Shown in pieces: positions 9,506 through 18,699 of a DNA stretch of 64,000 nucleotides. The DNA is from Campylobacter concisus. Its GTDB lineage: Bacteria > Campylobacterota > Campylobacteria > Campylobacterales > Campylobacteraceae. The notes below the pieces were generated by a model. It was not told the DNA's origin, did no database searches, and worked only from the letters and a program-made list of their open reading frames with translations. The translations under genes and the position numbers were made by a program. Numbering within the stretch: position 1 is the first letter of the stretch; the number at the start of each line of letters is the position of its first letter. Where the stretch lies: the NCBI GenBank assembly GCA_002092835.1, contig LVWL01000018.1, positions 186,001 to 250,000 on the forward strand, written 5' to 3'.

Positions 9506-10390
9506 TTGAAACAAACTACTATCGCAAGACGCGTTGAGACCGTTGGTATAGGGCTTCATAAAGGTGAGCCGATAAGACTTATACTAGAACCTCTTGATGC
9601 AAATTCTGGTATTATTTTGCACCGAGAAGATCTTGGTATTAGTTTTAAAGCTGAACCTAAAAATGTGATAAATACGCAGATGGCAACCGTTGTTGGCAAC
9701 GAGAAAGGCTTTATTAGTACGATTGAGCATCTAATGTCAGCCATAAATGGTTATGGTATTGATAATATTAGAATCTCTGTTGATGCAAATGAAATTCCCG
9801 TCATGGATGGTAGTGCAATAAGCTTTTGCATGCTACTTGATGAGGCTGGCATAAGATATCTTGATGCCGGTAAAAAAGTAATTCTTGTCCGCCGTGAAGT
9901 TGAGGTTGTTGAAGGTTCTAAATTTGTACAAACTTCACCTTCAAGAAGTCCAAAATTTGACTATACGATAAAATTTGATCATCCAGTTATTGGTGAACAA
10001 AGATATGTTTTTGATTTTAGTAAAAGCTCTTTTATAAAAAATATAGCTCGTGCTAGAACTTTTGGATTTTTGAAAGATTTACAGCGTTTACAAGCTCAAA
10101 ATTTAGCTCTTGGTGCATCGCTTGATAATGCCGTGGCAATTGATGATACGCATATCCTAAATCCAGAAGGTTTGAGATTTGAAAATGAGTTTGTAAGGCA
10201 CAAAATTTTAGATGCGATTGGTGATTTAAGCTTGCTTGGAGCGCCTTTATTGGGCGATTATACAGCATTTGCTGGAAGCCATGACCTAAATCACAAATTA
10301 ACTCTTGCTTTGATGTCCGATGAGAAAAACTACGAGATCGCAACTCTAAATGGCGAACTTCTAAAAGAGTATCAAAAGGTATTTGCATAG
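9506..10390 (+). CDS. lpxC: UDP-3-O-acyl-N-acetylglucosamine deacetylase LpxC
   Basis: LpxC carries out the first committed step of lipid A synthesis, a zinc-dependent deacetylation. The protein has 294 residues. It starts with TTG at 9506, preceded by 'AAGGAAAATTC'. Signature segments are 'ETVGIGLHKGEP', 'EHLMSAINGYGIDN' with the first zinc His, and 'HKILDAIGDLSLLG' supplying the second His and the zinc Asp. The length is normal. The stop at 10390 overlaps or abuts the TsaB-like gene. Confidence 0.93.
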   Translation: MKQTTIARRVETVGIGLHKGEPIRLILEPLDANSGIILHREDLGISFKAEPKNVINTQMATVVGNEKGFISTIEHLMSAINGYGIDNIRISVDANEIPVMDGSAISFCMLLDEAGIRYLDAGKKVILVRREVEVVEGSKFVQTSPSRSPKFDYTIKFDHPVIGEQRYVFDFSKSSFIKNIARARTFGFLKDLQRLQAQNLALGASLDNAVAIDDTHILNPEGLRFENEFVRHKILDAIGDLSLLGAPLLGDYTAFAGSHDLNHKLTLALMSDEKNYEIATLNGELLKEYQKVFA

Positions 10391-10395
10391 AAAAT

Positions 10396-10832
10396 ATTGA
10401 AATTTTAGTTGTCTCTTTATCGACTCCGCTCTTGGTTGGAGTTTATAAAGACGGCGTAAAATTTGATGAAATTACGACTGATGAACATGCCAGTGAAGCT
10501 TTGATAAAGATCTTAGAAAATTTATCCTCTAAATTTAATATCACAAAAATTATCTATGCAAATACGCCAGGCAGTTTTATGGGGCTAAAGGTGGCCTATG
10601 TAATATTAAAAACATTTTCTTTGGCTAAAGCTGCAAATTTTACGCCGTTAGTGGCTTTAGTTTAAATGGTCACCAAGCTATAAGAGCAAATAAAAATTTA
10701 AGTTTTGTTTTAAAAGATGGCAAAATTTCACTTGAAAAAGTGGAGCCAGTAGGATTTAGGTTGCCTTTAAATTTAGATGAATTAAAACTAAATTCAGATA
10801 CACTTCCAGATTATATCATCCAAGCAGTTTAG
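10396..10832 (+). CDS. tsaB: TsaB-like tRNA threonylcarbamoyladenosine protein (frame broken; start unclear)
   Basis: The first part reads 'EILVVSLSTPLLVGVYKDG' and 'IIYANTPGSFMGLKVAYVIL', the short Campylobacter TsaB-like pattern ('GPGSFTGLR' in E. coli). TsaB scaffolds TsaD in making t6A37 in tRNA. The frame stops at about 10663-10665. One added T in the TTTT run near 10640 restores 'NFYAVSGFSLNGHQAI' and runs to TAG 10830-10832. The restored protein is about 145 residues. No ATG, GTG or TTG lies in frame before 'EILVV'; the codons there are ATA and ATT, and a TTG at 10432 would remove the first beta strand, so a further missing base near the start is possible. thrB follows by 8 bases. Confidence 0.65.
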
Positions 10833-10840
10833 GAGAAATT

Positions 10841-11725
10841 TTGAACATCTTAGTGCCTGCAACAAGTGCAAATTTGGGTCCTGGTTTTGATGCTTTGGGG
10901 CTTAGTTTGAAGCTTTTTAATAGTGTGAAAATCGAGCCAGCAAAATTTAGCTCAGTGTCGATAAACGGCGAAGGCAGTGGAAGTGTAAATTTAAAGAGAA
11001 ACAATATATTCTTAAGTATTTTTAATGAAATTTTTTTTGAGCTAACTGGTAAAAATGAAAATTTTAGAGTCGTTTTTGAAAATAATATCCCATTTTCAAG
11101 GGGGCTTGGCAGTAGCTCCGCTGTTATCGTTGGGGCCATTGCTTCAGCGTACGAAATGGCTGGCTTTAAGGCAAGCAAAGAGACAGTTTTAAATAAAGCT
11201 ATCATCTATGAAACCCATCCTGATAATATCTCGCCAGCAGTTCACGGTGGATTTATCAGCGCGATCGTAAAAAATGGTAATGTTTACGCAAATAAAATAA
11301 GTTTAAGCGATGAGATAAAAGCAATAGTTGTTATCCCAAATAAACCGATGAGTACATCCTCGTCAAGACAAATTTTACCAAAGAACTATACGATGAAAGA
11401 GTGTGTAAATAACTTATCTCATGCCGCTTTTTTAACGTCTTGTTTTTATGAAAAAAAGTATGATCTCTTAAAAATAGCAAGCAAAGATTTGATGCATGAA
11501 GAGCGTAGAATGCACGCTTTAGAAGAACTTTTTGAAGTTAGAAAAGTAGCTTATGAAAATGGTGCTTTAATGAGCACGCTTTCAGGCTCAGGTTCAAGCT
11601 TTTTAAATATCGCTTACAAAGATGATGCTAAAAATTTACGAGATATTTTAAAGAGTAAATTTGGTGATTTTAGGGTTGAGGTTTTTTCATTTGATAACGA
11701 TGGATACGAAATTACGCAAAGCTAA
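10841..11725 (+). CDS. thrB: Homoserine kinase
   Basis: ThrB phosphorylates homoserine on the way to threonine. The 294-residue protein is a GHMP kinase: N-terminal 'VPATSANLGPGFDALGLSL' and the ATP-binding loop 'PFSRGLGSSSAVIVG'. The C-terminal GHMP motif is 'MSTLSGSGSSFLNIA'. It starts with TTG at 10841, preceded by AGGAGA at a good distance, which supports this start. It is in tandem with the TsaB-like gene and ylxR. Confidence 0.92.
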   Translation: MNILVPATSANLGPGFDALGLSLKLFNSVKIEPAKFSSVSINGEGSGSVNLKRNNIFLSIFNEIFFELTGKNENFRVVFENNIPFSRGLGSSSAVIVGAIASAYEMAGFKASKETVLNKAIIYETHPDNISPAVHGGFISAIVKNGNVYANKISLSDEIKAIVVIPNKPMSTSSSRQILPKNYTMKECVNNLSHAAFLTSCFYEKKYDLLKIASKDLMHEERRMHALEELFEVRKVAYENGALMSTLSGSGSSFLNIAYKDDAKNLRDILKSKFGDFRVEVFSFDNDGYEITQS

Positions 11726-11746
11726 AAACAAGTTTAAAAAGATATA

Positions 11747-12001
11747 ATGAACAAAAATAATCCTGTAAGGACATGCGTCGCTTGTAAAATTAAAATTTCT
11801 CAGAGCTTGTTAAAAAGATACCGCTTGGTAGGTAAAAATTTAGAACATGGCAAAGGAAATGGTCGTAGCTTTTATCTGTGTGACAAATGTATACAAAAAG
11901 ATATAAAAATTTTAAAAAAAATAATTGATAAACAAACTAAAGGTGCTCTTATTTGTGATGCACCGAAGTTAAAGGAGATACTCTTAAATGAGCAATGTTA
12001 G
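11747..12001 (+). CDS. ylxR: YlxR-family RNA-binding protein (DUF448)
   Basis: A small basic protein of 84 residues with 'RTCVACKIK', then '[13 protein letters not shown]', the cysteine-containing signature of the YlxR family found next to infB in many bacteria. The family is thought to bind RNA or nucleoid DNA; the precise role is not settled. Its 3' end overlaps the start of infB by 14 bases, which implies translational coupling. Confidence 0.82.
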   Translation: MNKNNPVRTCVACKIKISQSLLKRYRLVGKNLEHGKGNGRSFYLCDKCIQKDIKILKKIIDKQTKGALICDAPKLKEILLNEQC

Positions 12002-14635
12002 GATTTCAGAGATCGCAAACGAGCTTGGCTATCCAAGTAAAGAGATAGTAGAAAAAGCTCAAGAGCTAGGATTAAAAGTCAAAACTCACTCAAATGCAGT
12101 TAGCCTTGAAGAGGCCGAAGCTATATATGAATATGTTCAAACTGGCGTGATACCAGATAAATTTAAAAAGAAAAAGAGTGAACCTAAACCAAAAAAAGAG
12201 CCTAAAAAAGAAGTAGAAAAAGAGTCAGTAAAAAAAGAAGAAAAACAAAAAAGTGAACCTAAAAAAGCTACTACTAAAACTGAGTCAAAGTCGGTAAAAG
12301 CTGAGCCTAAGAAAGAGGCACAAATTTTAGAAGAAAAACAAAAAATTGAGCCTAAAAAGAAGAAATAAAAGTAGAGCAAAAACAAGTCGAAGCTCCAAGG
12401 CCAAAAGAGAGCTTGGCCGATGTGACTCAAAAAAGACGTGGCCTTGTGATAGTAAAAAAGAAAAAAGACTATGAAGCGCCAATTGCTACAAAAGAAGAGA
12501 AAAAGCCTGAGCCAAGCATAGCTAATATAAGCGATTTTAAAAGTATGTTTTCAGCAAACGATGAAAATTTAGCTAAGAAAAAGAAAAAAGATAAAAAAGT
12601 AGTTGTTGCAAGTAAAAAGGATAGCGCCCAGAAGATGGACCTGCTTGGTGGAAGTGATTTTGGTGACATCGTACTAGAAGATGAAGATGTAGTCGTTCTT
12701 CCTGATTTTAGTTTTAAAACCCCAACACCAGCACCTGTACAAAAGACAAAACAGCCAAATGTTATGAGAACTACAGTCAACAATACGATAAATTCATTTG
12801 GCGAAGGTGGCATTCAAAGAAGAGCTAGAAAAAAACACAAAAAGCCTGAAAATAAACAAAACAATGAAGCTGTGACGTCTATAAATATTCCAAAAGAAAT
12901 TCGTGTTTATGAATTTGCTGAAAAGCTAAACAAGCAGCCAAGTGAGATCATTGGTAAGCTTTTTATGCTTGGTATGATGACAACAAAAAATGACTTTTTG
13001 GATGAAGATGCGATAGAAATTTTAGCCGATGAATTTAATGTAGAGGTTAATATCATCGATGATCAAAAAGAATTTGACTACGTTGCAGCTTATGAAGAGG
13101 AGATAAAAGACGATGAAAATCTCCAGCCAAGAGCACCAGTCATAACCATCATGGGTCACGTAGACCACGGCAAAACCTCGCTACTTGACTACATAAGAAA
13201 GTCTCGCGTAGCAGCAGGCGAAGCTGGTGGTATCACGCAGCACGTTGGTGCTTATATGGTAAATAAAAACGGCAAAAACATCACATTTATCGACACTCCA
13301 GGCCACGAGGCATTTACGGCTATGCGTGCAAGGGGTGCTGGCGTAACTGACATAGTTATTATTGTTGTTGCAGCAGATGACGGCGTAAAACCACAGACAA
13401 AAGAGGCAGTTAGCCACGCAAAAGCTGCTGGCGTGCCAATAATCATCGCGATAAATAAAATGGATAAAGAGACGGCAAATCCTGATCTAGTAAAAACTGG
13501 TCTTGCTGAGCTTGACATCATGCCAACAGAGTGGGGCGGTAAGTATGAATTTGTGCCAATCTCTGCAAAAACAGGTATGGGCATAGATGATCTACTTGAG
13601 ATCGTGCTTTTGCAAGCTGATCTTTTGGAGCTAAAGGCAAATCCAAAGGCAAACGCAAAAGCAACTGTTATCGAGAGCTCACTTCAAAAGGGCCGTGGTC
13701 CAGTAGCTACCATCATCGTTGAAAACGGCACGCTTTATGTCGGAGACACTGTCGTAGCTGGCGTTGCATACGGTAAGATAAGAAGCTTGCTTGATGATCA
13801 GGGCAGGCCATTAAAAGAGATAAAACCAGGCGAATGTGGCGTGATAGTAGGCCTTAGCGAGATAGCAGAGGCTGGCGAGACATTAATAGGCGTAAAAACT
13901 GATAAAGAGGCTCGCGAATACGCACAGAAAAAGGCTGAATATATCCGTCAAAAAGAGCTTAGCAAGAGCACAAAAGTTAGTATCGATGAGCTTAGCGCTA
14001 AGATCGCTGAGGGCGAGCTAAAGACACTTCCAGTCATCATCAAAGCTGACGTTGGCGGATCACTCGAGGCGCTAAAAGCGAGCCTAGAAAAACTAGCAAA
14101 TGACGAGATCAGAGTAAATGTGATCCACTCAGGCGTTGGCGGTATCACGCAAAGTGACGTTGCGCTCGCAGGTGCAAGTAATGACTGCATCATCCTTGGC
14201 TTTAACATCAGACCAACTGGCGAGATCAAAGAAAAGGCAAAAGAGAGCGGTGTTGAAATAAAAACTTATAATGTTATTTATAACCTAATCGACGATGTGA
14301 AGGCGATTTTAGGCGGACTAATGTCACCTATCATCAGAGAAGAGCAGCTTGGTCAAGCTCAGGTTCGCCAAGTGATCCATGTGCCAAAAGTAGGTGCAAT
14401 CGCTGGATGTATAGTCACTGAGGGTACGATAAACAGAGGGGCAAAAATTCGTCTTATTAGAGAAGGTGTGGTCGTTTATGAGGGCTCGGTAAGCTCACTA
14501 AAACGCTTTAAAGATGACGTTAAAGAGGTTGCCAAAGGCTACGAGTGTGGTGTTGGTATCGAAAATTTCAACGATATCAGAGAAAATGACTACATCGAAA
14601 GCTTTAAGGAAATCAAGGAGAAAGCTACTCTATGA
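11988..14635 (+). CDS. infB: Translation initiation factor IF-2 (frame broken in an A-run)
   Basis: IF-2 is the GTPase that delivers fMet-tRNA to the 30S subunit and promotes subunit joining. The order is an N-terminal IF2_N helix-turn segment, a Lys/Glu-rich low-complexity linker, a second IF2_N segment, a G domain with '[19 protein letters not shown]', 'DTPGHEAF' and 'NKMD', then beta-barrel and C-terminal tRNA-binding domains. The frame ends at 12366-12368 inside the linker. One extra A in the A5 run near 12356 gives '[20 protein letters not shown]' and a continuous protein of about 882 residues. An essential factor cannot be missing, so this is almost certainly a homopolymer error. Confidence 0.93.
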
Positions 14636-14997
14636 ACGCTAACGAAATAAAGCGTATGAGAACAGAGAGCGTACTAAAAGAGCTCATACCAGAGGCTCTA
14701 GCCACTCTTGAAGATAGCATTTTAAAGGGGCTTTGCGTCACTGACGTCGAGTGCAAAAAGGGCAGATATGACGCCTTTGTCTATCTTGATAAGATGATGT
14801 TTGACGAGCGCGAGCAAGAGTATATTTTGGGGCATTTAAAGCGCGTTTGCAGACATTTGCAAAACCACTGCATGGCGGCTGAGGGCTGGTATAGATGTCC
14901 AAATTTTCACTTTAAATTTGACGATAGATTAGAGTATCAAAACCATATGGATAAGTTGTTTGATAAAATTTCAAAGGATTTAAACAAAAATGGATAA
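14632..14997 (+). CDS. rbfA: 30S ribosome-binding factor RbfA
   Basis: RbfA is a KH-like protein that acts in late maturation of the 30S subunit and 16S rRNA processing. The 121-residue protein starts at an ATGA overlap with the infB stop. The opening '[20 protein letters not shown]' fits the family, although the rest is divergent and slightly Cys-rich. The infB-rbfA-rimP order strongly supports the call. It overlaps rimP by 8 bases. Confidence 0.82.
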   Translation: MNANEIKRMRTESVLKELIPEALATLEDSILKGLCVTDVECKKGRYDAFVYLDKMMFDEREQEYILGHLKRVCRHLQNHCMAAEGWYRCPNFHFKFDDRLEYQNHMDKLFDKISKDLNKNG

Positions 14998-15406
14998 TTT
15001 AGACAAACTAGTACGCGAGTGCGGCGTAGAGCTTTATGACAGCGAGATCGCAAATGAAAATGGCAGAGCTATTTTTAGAGTTTACATCACAAAAGATGGC
15101 GGCGTGAGCCTTGATGACTGCGAAAAAGTGAGCCGTCTGCTCTCGCCTATCTTTGACGTGACACCGCCAGTTAGCGGGGATTATAACCTCGAAGTTAGCT
15201 CGCCTGGTCTTGAGAGAAAGCTTAGCAAGCCTTTGCATTTTAAAGCGAGCGTTGGTGAGCTAGTTAAAGTTCAAACCGAGGCTGAGAAATTTGCAGGAAG
15301 GCTTGTAAAAGCTGACGAAGAGAGCGTCGCAGTAGAAAACGAAGAGGGAATTTTTGAGATCAACATCAGTGAGATAAAAAAAGCAAAAACATATTTGGAG
15401 TGGTAA
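14990..15406 (+). CDS. rimP: Ribosome maturation factor RimP
   Basis: RimP assists 30S assembly. The protein has 138 residues with the N-terminal alpha/beta domain 'VRECGVELYDSEI', the signature 'LDDCEKVSRLLSPIFD', and 'YNLEVSSPGLERKLSKPLHF', followed by a C-terminal SH3-like barrel. The length is normal for epsilonproteobacteria. fhs begins 2 bases after its stop. Confidence 0.92.
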   Translation: MDNLDKLVRECGVELYDSEIANENGRAIFRVYITKDGGVSLDDCEKVSRLLSPIFDVTPPVSGDYNLEVSSPGLERKLSKPLHFKASVGELVKVQTEAEKFAGRLVKADEESVAVENEEGIFEINISEIKKAKTYLEW

Positions 15407-15407
15407 A

Positions 15408-17057
15408 ATGCTAAGCGACATCGAGATAACGCATCAAACGAAACTAGAACATATCAGTAAAGTTGCCGCAAAACTAGGCTTAAACGAAGACGATCTTGAG
15501 CTTTACGGCAAATTTAAGGCTAAAATTTCTCCTAGACTTGAGCCATCAAACTCAAAGCTCATCTTAGTCACCGCGACTAATCCAACCCCATATGGCGAGG
15601 GTAAAACGACTATGTCAATAGGTCTTGCTGACGCACTAAATTTACTTAATAAAAAGGTCTGCCTAGCACTTCGCGAGCCATCTCTTGGGCCAGTTTTTGG
15701 CATAAAGGGTGGAGCAGCAGGTGGTGGCTACTCGCAGCTTGCGCCGATGGAGGATCTAAATTTACACTTCACTGGCGATTTTCACGCGATAACATCGGCA
15801 AATAACCTAATTTCAGCGATGATAGATAATAGCCTCTATCAAGAAAACCCACTAAAAATAGAGAGAATTTTATGGAAGCGCTGTATGGATATGAACGACC
15901 GCGCGCTTAGATTTGTCACTGTGGGGCAGGGCGGCAGAACGGACGGCGTGCCAAGAGAAGATGGCTTTAACATCACCGCAGCAAGTGAGATCATGGCTGT
16001 GCTTTGTCTGGCTACGAGCCTTTCTGATCTAAAAGAGCGCGTGGCAAACATCATGGTTGCCTATGATAGCAACAAAAAGCCTATCTATGTGCGTGATCTA
16101 AGCTGTCAGGACGCTGTTTGTATACTTTTAAAAGATGCTATCAAGCCAAATTTATTTCAAACACTTGAACATACACCTACGCTCGTGCATGGTGGTCCAT
16201 TTGCAAACATCGCACACGGCTGCAACTCGGTCATCGCGACAAAAACAGCTCTAAATTTAGCAGACTATGTCATCACTGAAGCTGGCTTTGGCTCAGAGCT
16301 TGGAGCTGAGAAATTTTTAGATATAAAATGCAGGATTGCTGAGATAAAACCAAGCGCTGTAGTGCTTGTAAGCACGATCAGATCGCTAAAATATAACGGC
16401 GAAGCAAATAAAGATGAGATCACAAAACCAGATATGAACGCCCTTAAAAAAGGTATCGAAAACCTTGGCGGACACATCGAAAATTTAAAAGGTAAATTTG
16501 GACAAAATGTGGTCGTGGCGCTTAATAAATTTGGCTTTGACAGTGATGAAGAGATAAATTTTGTAAAAGAGTATTGCCGTGAGCTTGGCGTAGAAGTGGC
16601 AGTTTGTGAGAATTTCTTAAAAGGTGGCAAAGGTGCACTTGAGCTTGCCGAGCTAGTTTTAAAGGCGTGCGATAAGCCGAGTAAGATAAATTTCACATAC
16701 GAGATGAGCGATGATACGAGAACTAAAATAGAAAAAGTCGCTAAGGAAATTTATGGAGCGGGCGATGTAGTCTTTGAAGAGGCTGCTCTTAAAAAGCTTG
16801 AGATGATAAAAGAGCTAAATTTGAGCCATTTGCCAGTTTGTATTGCCAAAACTCAGTACTCATTTAGCGATGATGCGAAGCTTTTGGGTAGAGCAAAGGG
16901 TTTTACATTTAGCGTAAAAGACCTTGATATTAGAACGGGAGCTGGCTTTATCGTCGCGGTTTGCGGTAAGATCATGCTGATGCCAGGACTTCCCAAAGTA
17001 CCAGCCGCTGTCAATATGAAGATAGACGCAGACGGAAAGATCGACGGCTTGTCGTAA
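15408..17057 (+). CDS. fhs: Formate--tetrahydrofolate ligase
   Basis: Fhs activates formate with ATP to make 10-formyl-tetrahydrofolate, which feeds purine synthesis and initiator-tRNA formylation. The 549-residue protein has the nucleotide loop 'ATNPTPYGEGKTTMSIGLAD', then 'FGIKGGAAGGGYSQ' and 'PTLVHGGPFANIAHGCNS', the family's folate/formate site. Length and sequence are typical. It starts 2 bases after rimP, so it is probably read from the infB operon. Formate is a major electron donor for Campylobacter, so the substrate is at hand. Confidence 0.95.
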   Translation: MLSDIEITHQTKLEHISKVAAKLGLNEDDLELYGKFKAKISPRLEPSNSKLILVTATNPTPYGEGKTTMSIGLADALNLLNKKVCLALREPSLGPVFGIKGGAAGGGYSQLAPMEDLNLHFTGDFHAITSANNLISAMIDNSLYQENPLKIERILWKRCMDMNDRALRFVTVGQGGRTDGVPREDGFNITAASEIMAVLCLATSLSDLKERVANIMVAYDSNKKPIYVRDLSCQDAVCILLKDAIKPNLFQTLEHTPTLVHGGPFANIAHGCNSVIATKTALNLADYVITEAGFGSELGAEKFLDIKCRIAEIKPSAVVLVSTIRSLKYNGEANKDEITKPDMNALKKGIENLGGHIENLKGKFGQNVVVALNKFGFDSDEEINFVKEYCRELGVEVAVCENFLKGGKGALELAELVLKACDKPSKINFTYEMSDDTRTKIEKVAKEIYGAGDVVFEEAALKKLEMIKELNLSHLPVCIAKTQYSFSDDAKLLGRAKGFTFSVKDLDIRTGAGFIVAVCGKIMLMPGLPKVPAAVNMKIDADGKIDGLS

Positions 17058-17061
17058 ATTT

Positions 17062-17622
17062 ATGAAAAGTATGAAATTTGTAAAAATACTCTTTTTAATA
17101 GTTTTAAGTGTTTTCTTCGTTGGATGTGAGGGAAGATATAAATATAATGTTGAGCCAACGCCGATACAAAAAGGCGTGACTAAATACATTGTTAGCGATT
17201 TTAACCTAACATTGACAAATCAACCAATCAGATACGAGCACAACACTAACTATAAAAATGAAAGCGAACTTCGTGACGAGTTTGTGGAATTTATAAACAA
17301 GCATCTAAAAGAGCAGGGCATTTTAGGGAACGAAAATAGCTTCAAGATAAAAATACAAATGGACTATGAAAGATGGTTTAACTGGGGTGGCAAGGCATTA
17401 AACAAGCCACACTTTCGCTATAGCGTGAAAATTTATGATAACGATGATAGGCTTTTGGTCTCTTACGCTATACCAGTTTCTACAACGAAATATAGCTATT
17501 TCAAAGAGATCGCGGTTTTGGCAGAGATTGCTGCATTTAAGTGGGATGCAGAGGATGAGCCGACCGATATCGATTTGATCTCAAAAACTCTTGTTGATGA
17601 GATAAAAGATATAGGAAAATAA
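17062..17622 (+). CDS. Lipoprotein of unknown function
   Basis: The 186-residue protein begins with a lipoprotein signal peptide: basic 'MKSMKFVK', a hydrophobic core, and the lipobox 'VFFVGC' with Cys at about residue 22. The mature part is hydrophilic with many aromatic residues and contains 'YERWFNWGGKALNKPHFRYS'. I do not recognise the family. The second ATG at 17071 is an equally good start. It follows fhs by 4 bases and precedes ribD by 15 bases. The lack of Asp at +2 (Glu instead) gives no clear inner-membrane retention signal. Confidence 0.75.
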   Translation: MKSMKFVKILFLIVLSVFFVGCEGRYKYNVEPTPIQKGVTKYIVSDFNLTLTNQPIRYEHNTNYKNESELRDEFVEFINKHLKEQGILGNENSFKIKIQMDYERWFNWGGKALNKPHFRYSVKIYDNDDRLLVSYAIPVSTTKYSYFKEIAVLAEIAAFKWDAEDEPTDIDLISKTLVDEIKDIGK

Positions 17623-17637
17623 ATATAGTCTGCTAAG

Positions 17638-18699
17638 ATGAACGACGAATTTTACATGGATCTTGCTTTAAGCGAGGCTTGGAAATTTCAGATCTTAACC
17701 TATCCAAATCCAGCCGTTGGATGCCTTGTCCTTGATGAAAATGGTCAAATTTTATCTTGCAAGGCTCATGAAAAAGCTGGATATTTACACGCTGAACCGA
17801 CAGCAATACTCTTTGCGCTTTGCAAAAAAAGTGAAAAATTTAAAGATGATTTTATAAAAGCGTATAATGATAAATTTAGCTCTAATATAAAAGAGGGCGA
17901 CTTTGGCCTTTTAGAGCCAAAATTTACTTACGAATTTATACTAAATAACCACTCAAATTTACTAAAAAACGCAAAAGCCTACGTCACGCTTGAGCCTTGC
18001 TCGCATCACGGCAAAACGCCACCTTGTGCAAATTTGCTAAAAGAACTTGGCTTTAGCGAGGTGATAATAGGCAGCCATGATGAAAATAAGGTAGCAAGTG
18101 GCGGCGCAAATTTGCTTAAAAGCGCTGGGGTGAGAGTTAAATTTGGCATTTTAAAAGAGCGTTGCGATAAGCTGCTCGAGCCATTTTTAGCCTATCAAAA
18201 TGGCGGATTTAGTTTTTTGAAAATAGCTCTTAGCAAAAATGGTGTGGCAAGTGGCGGCATCATCACAAATGAGCTTAGCCGCAAGCACGTCCATAAACTT
18301 AGAAGCGTTATAGATACGCTAGTGATCGGCGGCAACACAGTGCGAGTTGATCGCCCAAAGCTTGACAGTAGGCTAGTAAGTGGCGGTAAAAATCCAGATG
18401 TCATAATCTACTCAAGAAGTGATAAATTTGATAAGACAATACCGCTCTTTAGCGTGCCAGGTCGCAAAGTTAGCATTCAAAAAAAGCTTAGCTTAAAAGG
18501 ACTTAGTATGTTTGAAGGCGCTGGTGAGTTTTTAAAACTTGCAAAAGATGGCAAACTGGCAAACGTAAAATGGCTACTTATCTATCAAAGCTCAAATTTT
18601 AAGGATGGTAAAAATTTAAGCCTCGATCTAAATTTAAAACCACTATTTAGTGGGAAGTTTGGAGACGATAGCTACACTTGGTATGAAATTTTGGATTAA
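17638..18699 (+). CDS. ribD: Riboflavin biosynthesis deaminase/reductase RibD
   Basis: RibD deaminates the pyrimidine product of GTP cyclohydrolase II and then reduces its ribosyl side chain. The 353-residue protein has an N-terminal CDA-fold deaminase with zinc motif 'HAEP' and 'PCSHHGKTPPC', and a C-terminal DHFR-like reductase containing 'NELSRKHVHKLRS' and 'VIGGNTVRVDRPKL'. The deaminase has an insertion of about 30 residues between the two zinc motifs compared with E. coli. It converges with the CCC1-type gene, overlapping it by 4 bases. No FMN riboswitch is visible upstream. Confidence 0.9.
   Translation: MNDEFYMDLALSEAWKFQILTYPNPAVGCLVLDENGQILSCKAHEKAGYLHAEPTAILFALCKKSEKFKDDFIKAYNDKFSSNIKEGDFGLLEPKFTYEFILNNHSNLLKNAKAYVTLEPCSHHGKTPPCANLLKELGFSEVIIGSHDENKVASGGANLLKSAGVRVKFGILKERCDKLLEPFLAYQNGGFSFLKIALSKNGVASGGIITNELSRKHVHKLRSVIDTLVIGGNTVRVDRPKLDSRLVSGGKNPDVIIYSRSDKFDKTIPLFSVPGRKVSIQKKLSLKGLSMFEGAGEFLKLAKDGKLANVKWLLIYQSSNFKDGKNLSLDLNLKPLFSGKFGDDSYTWYEILD

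Noticed and set aside
12350..12370. Programmed -1 frameshift in infB
   Set aside because: The run T AAA AAG is only an imperfect slippery heptamer, no stimulatory hairpin is seen, the linker is low-complexity, and several unrelated genes in the window show the same one-base loss.
13252..13584. Open frames antisense to the infB G domain
   Set aside because: They are shadows of a highly conserved coding region with no independent signals.
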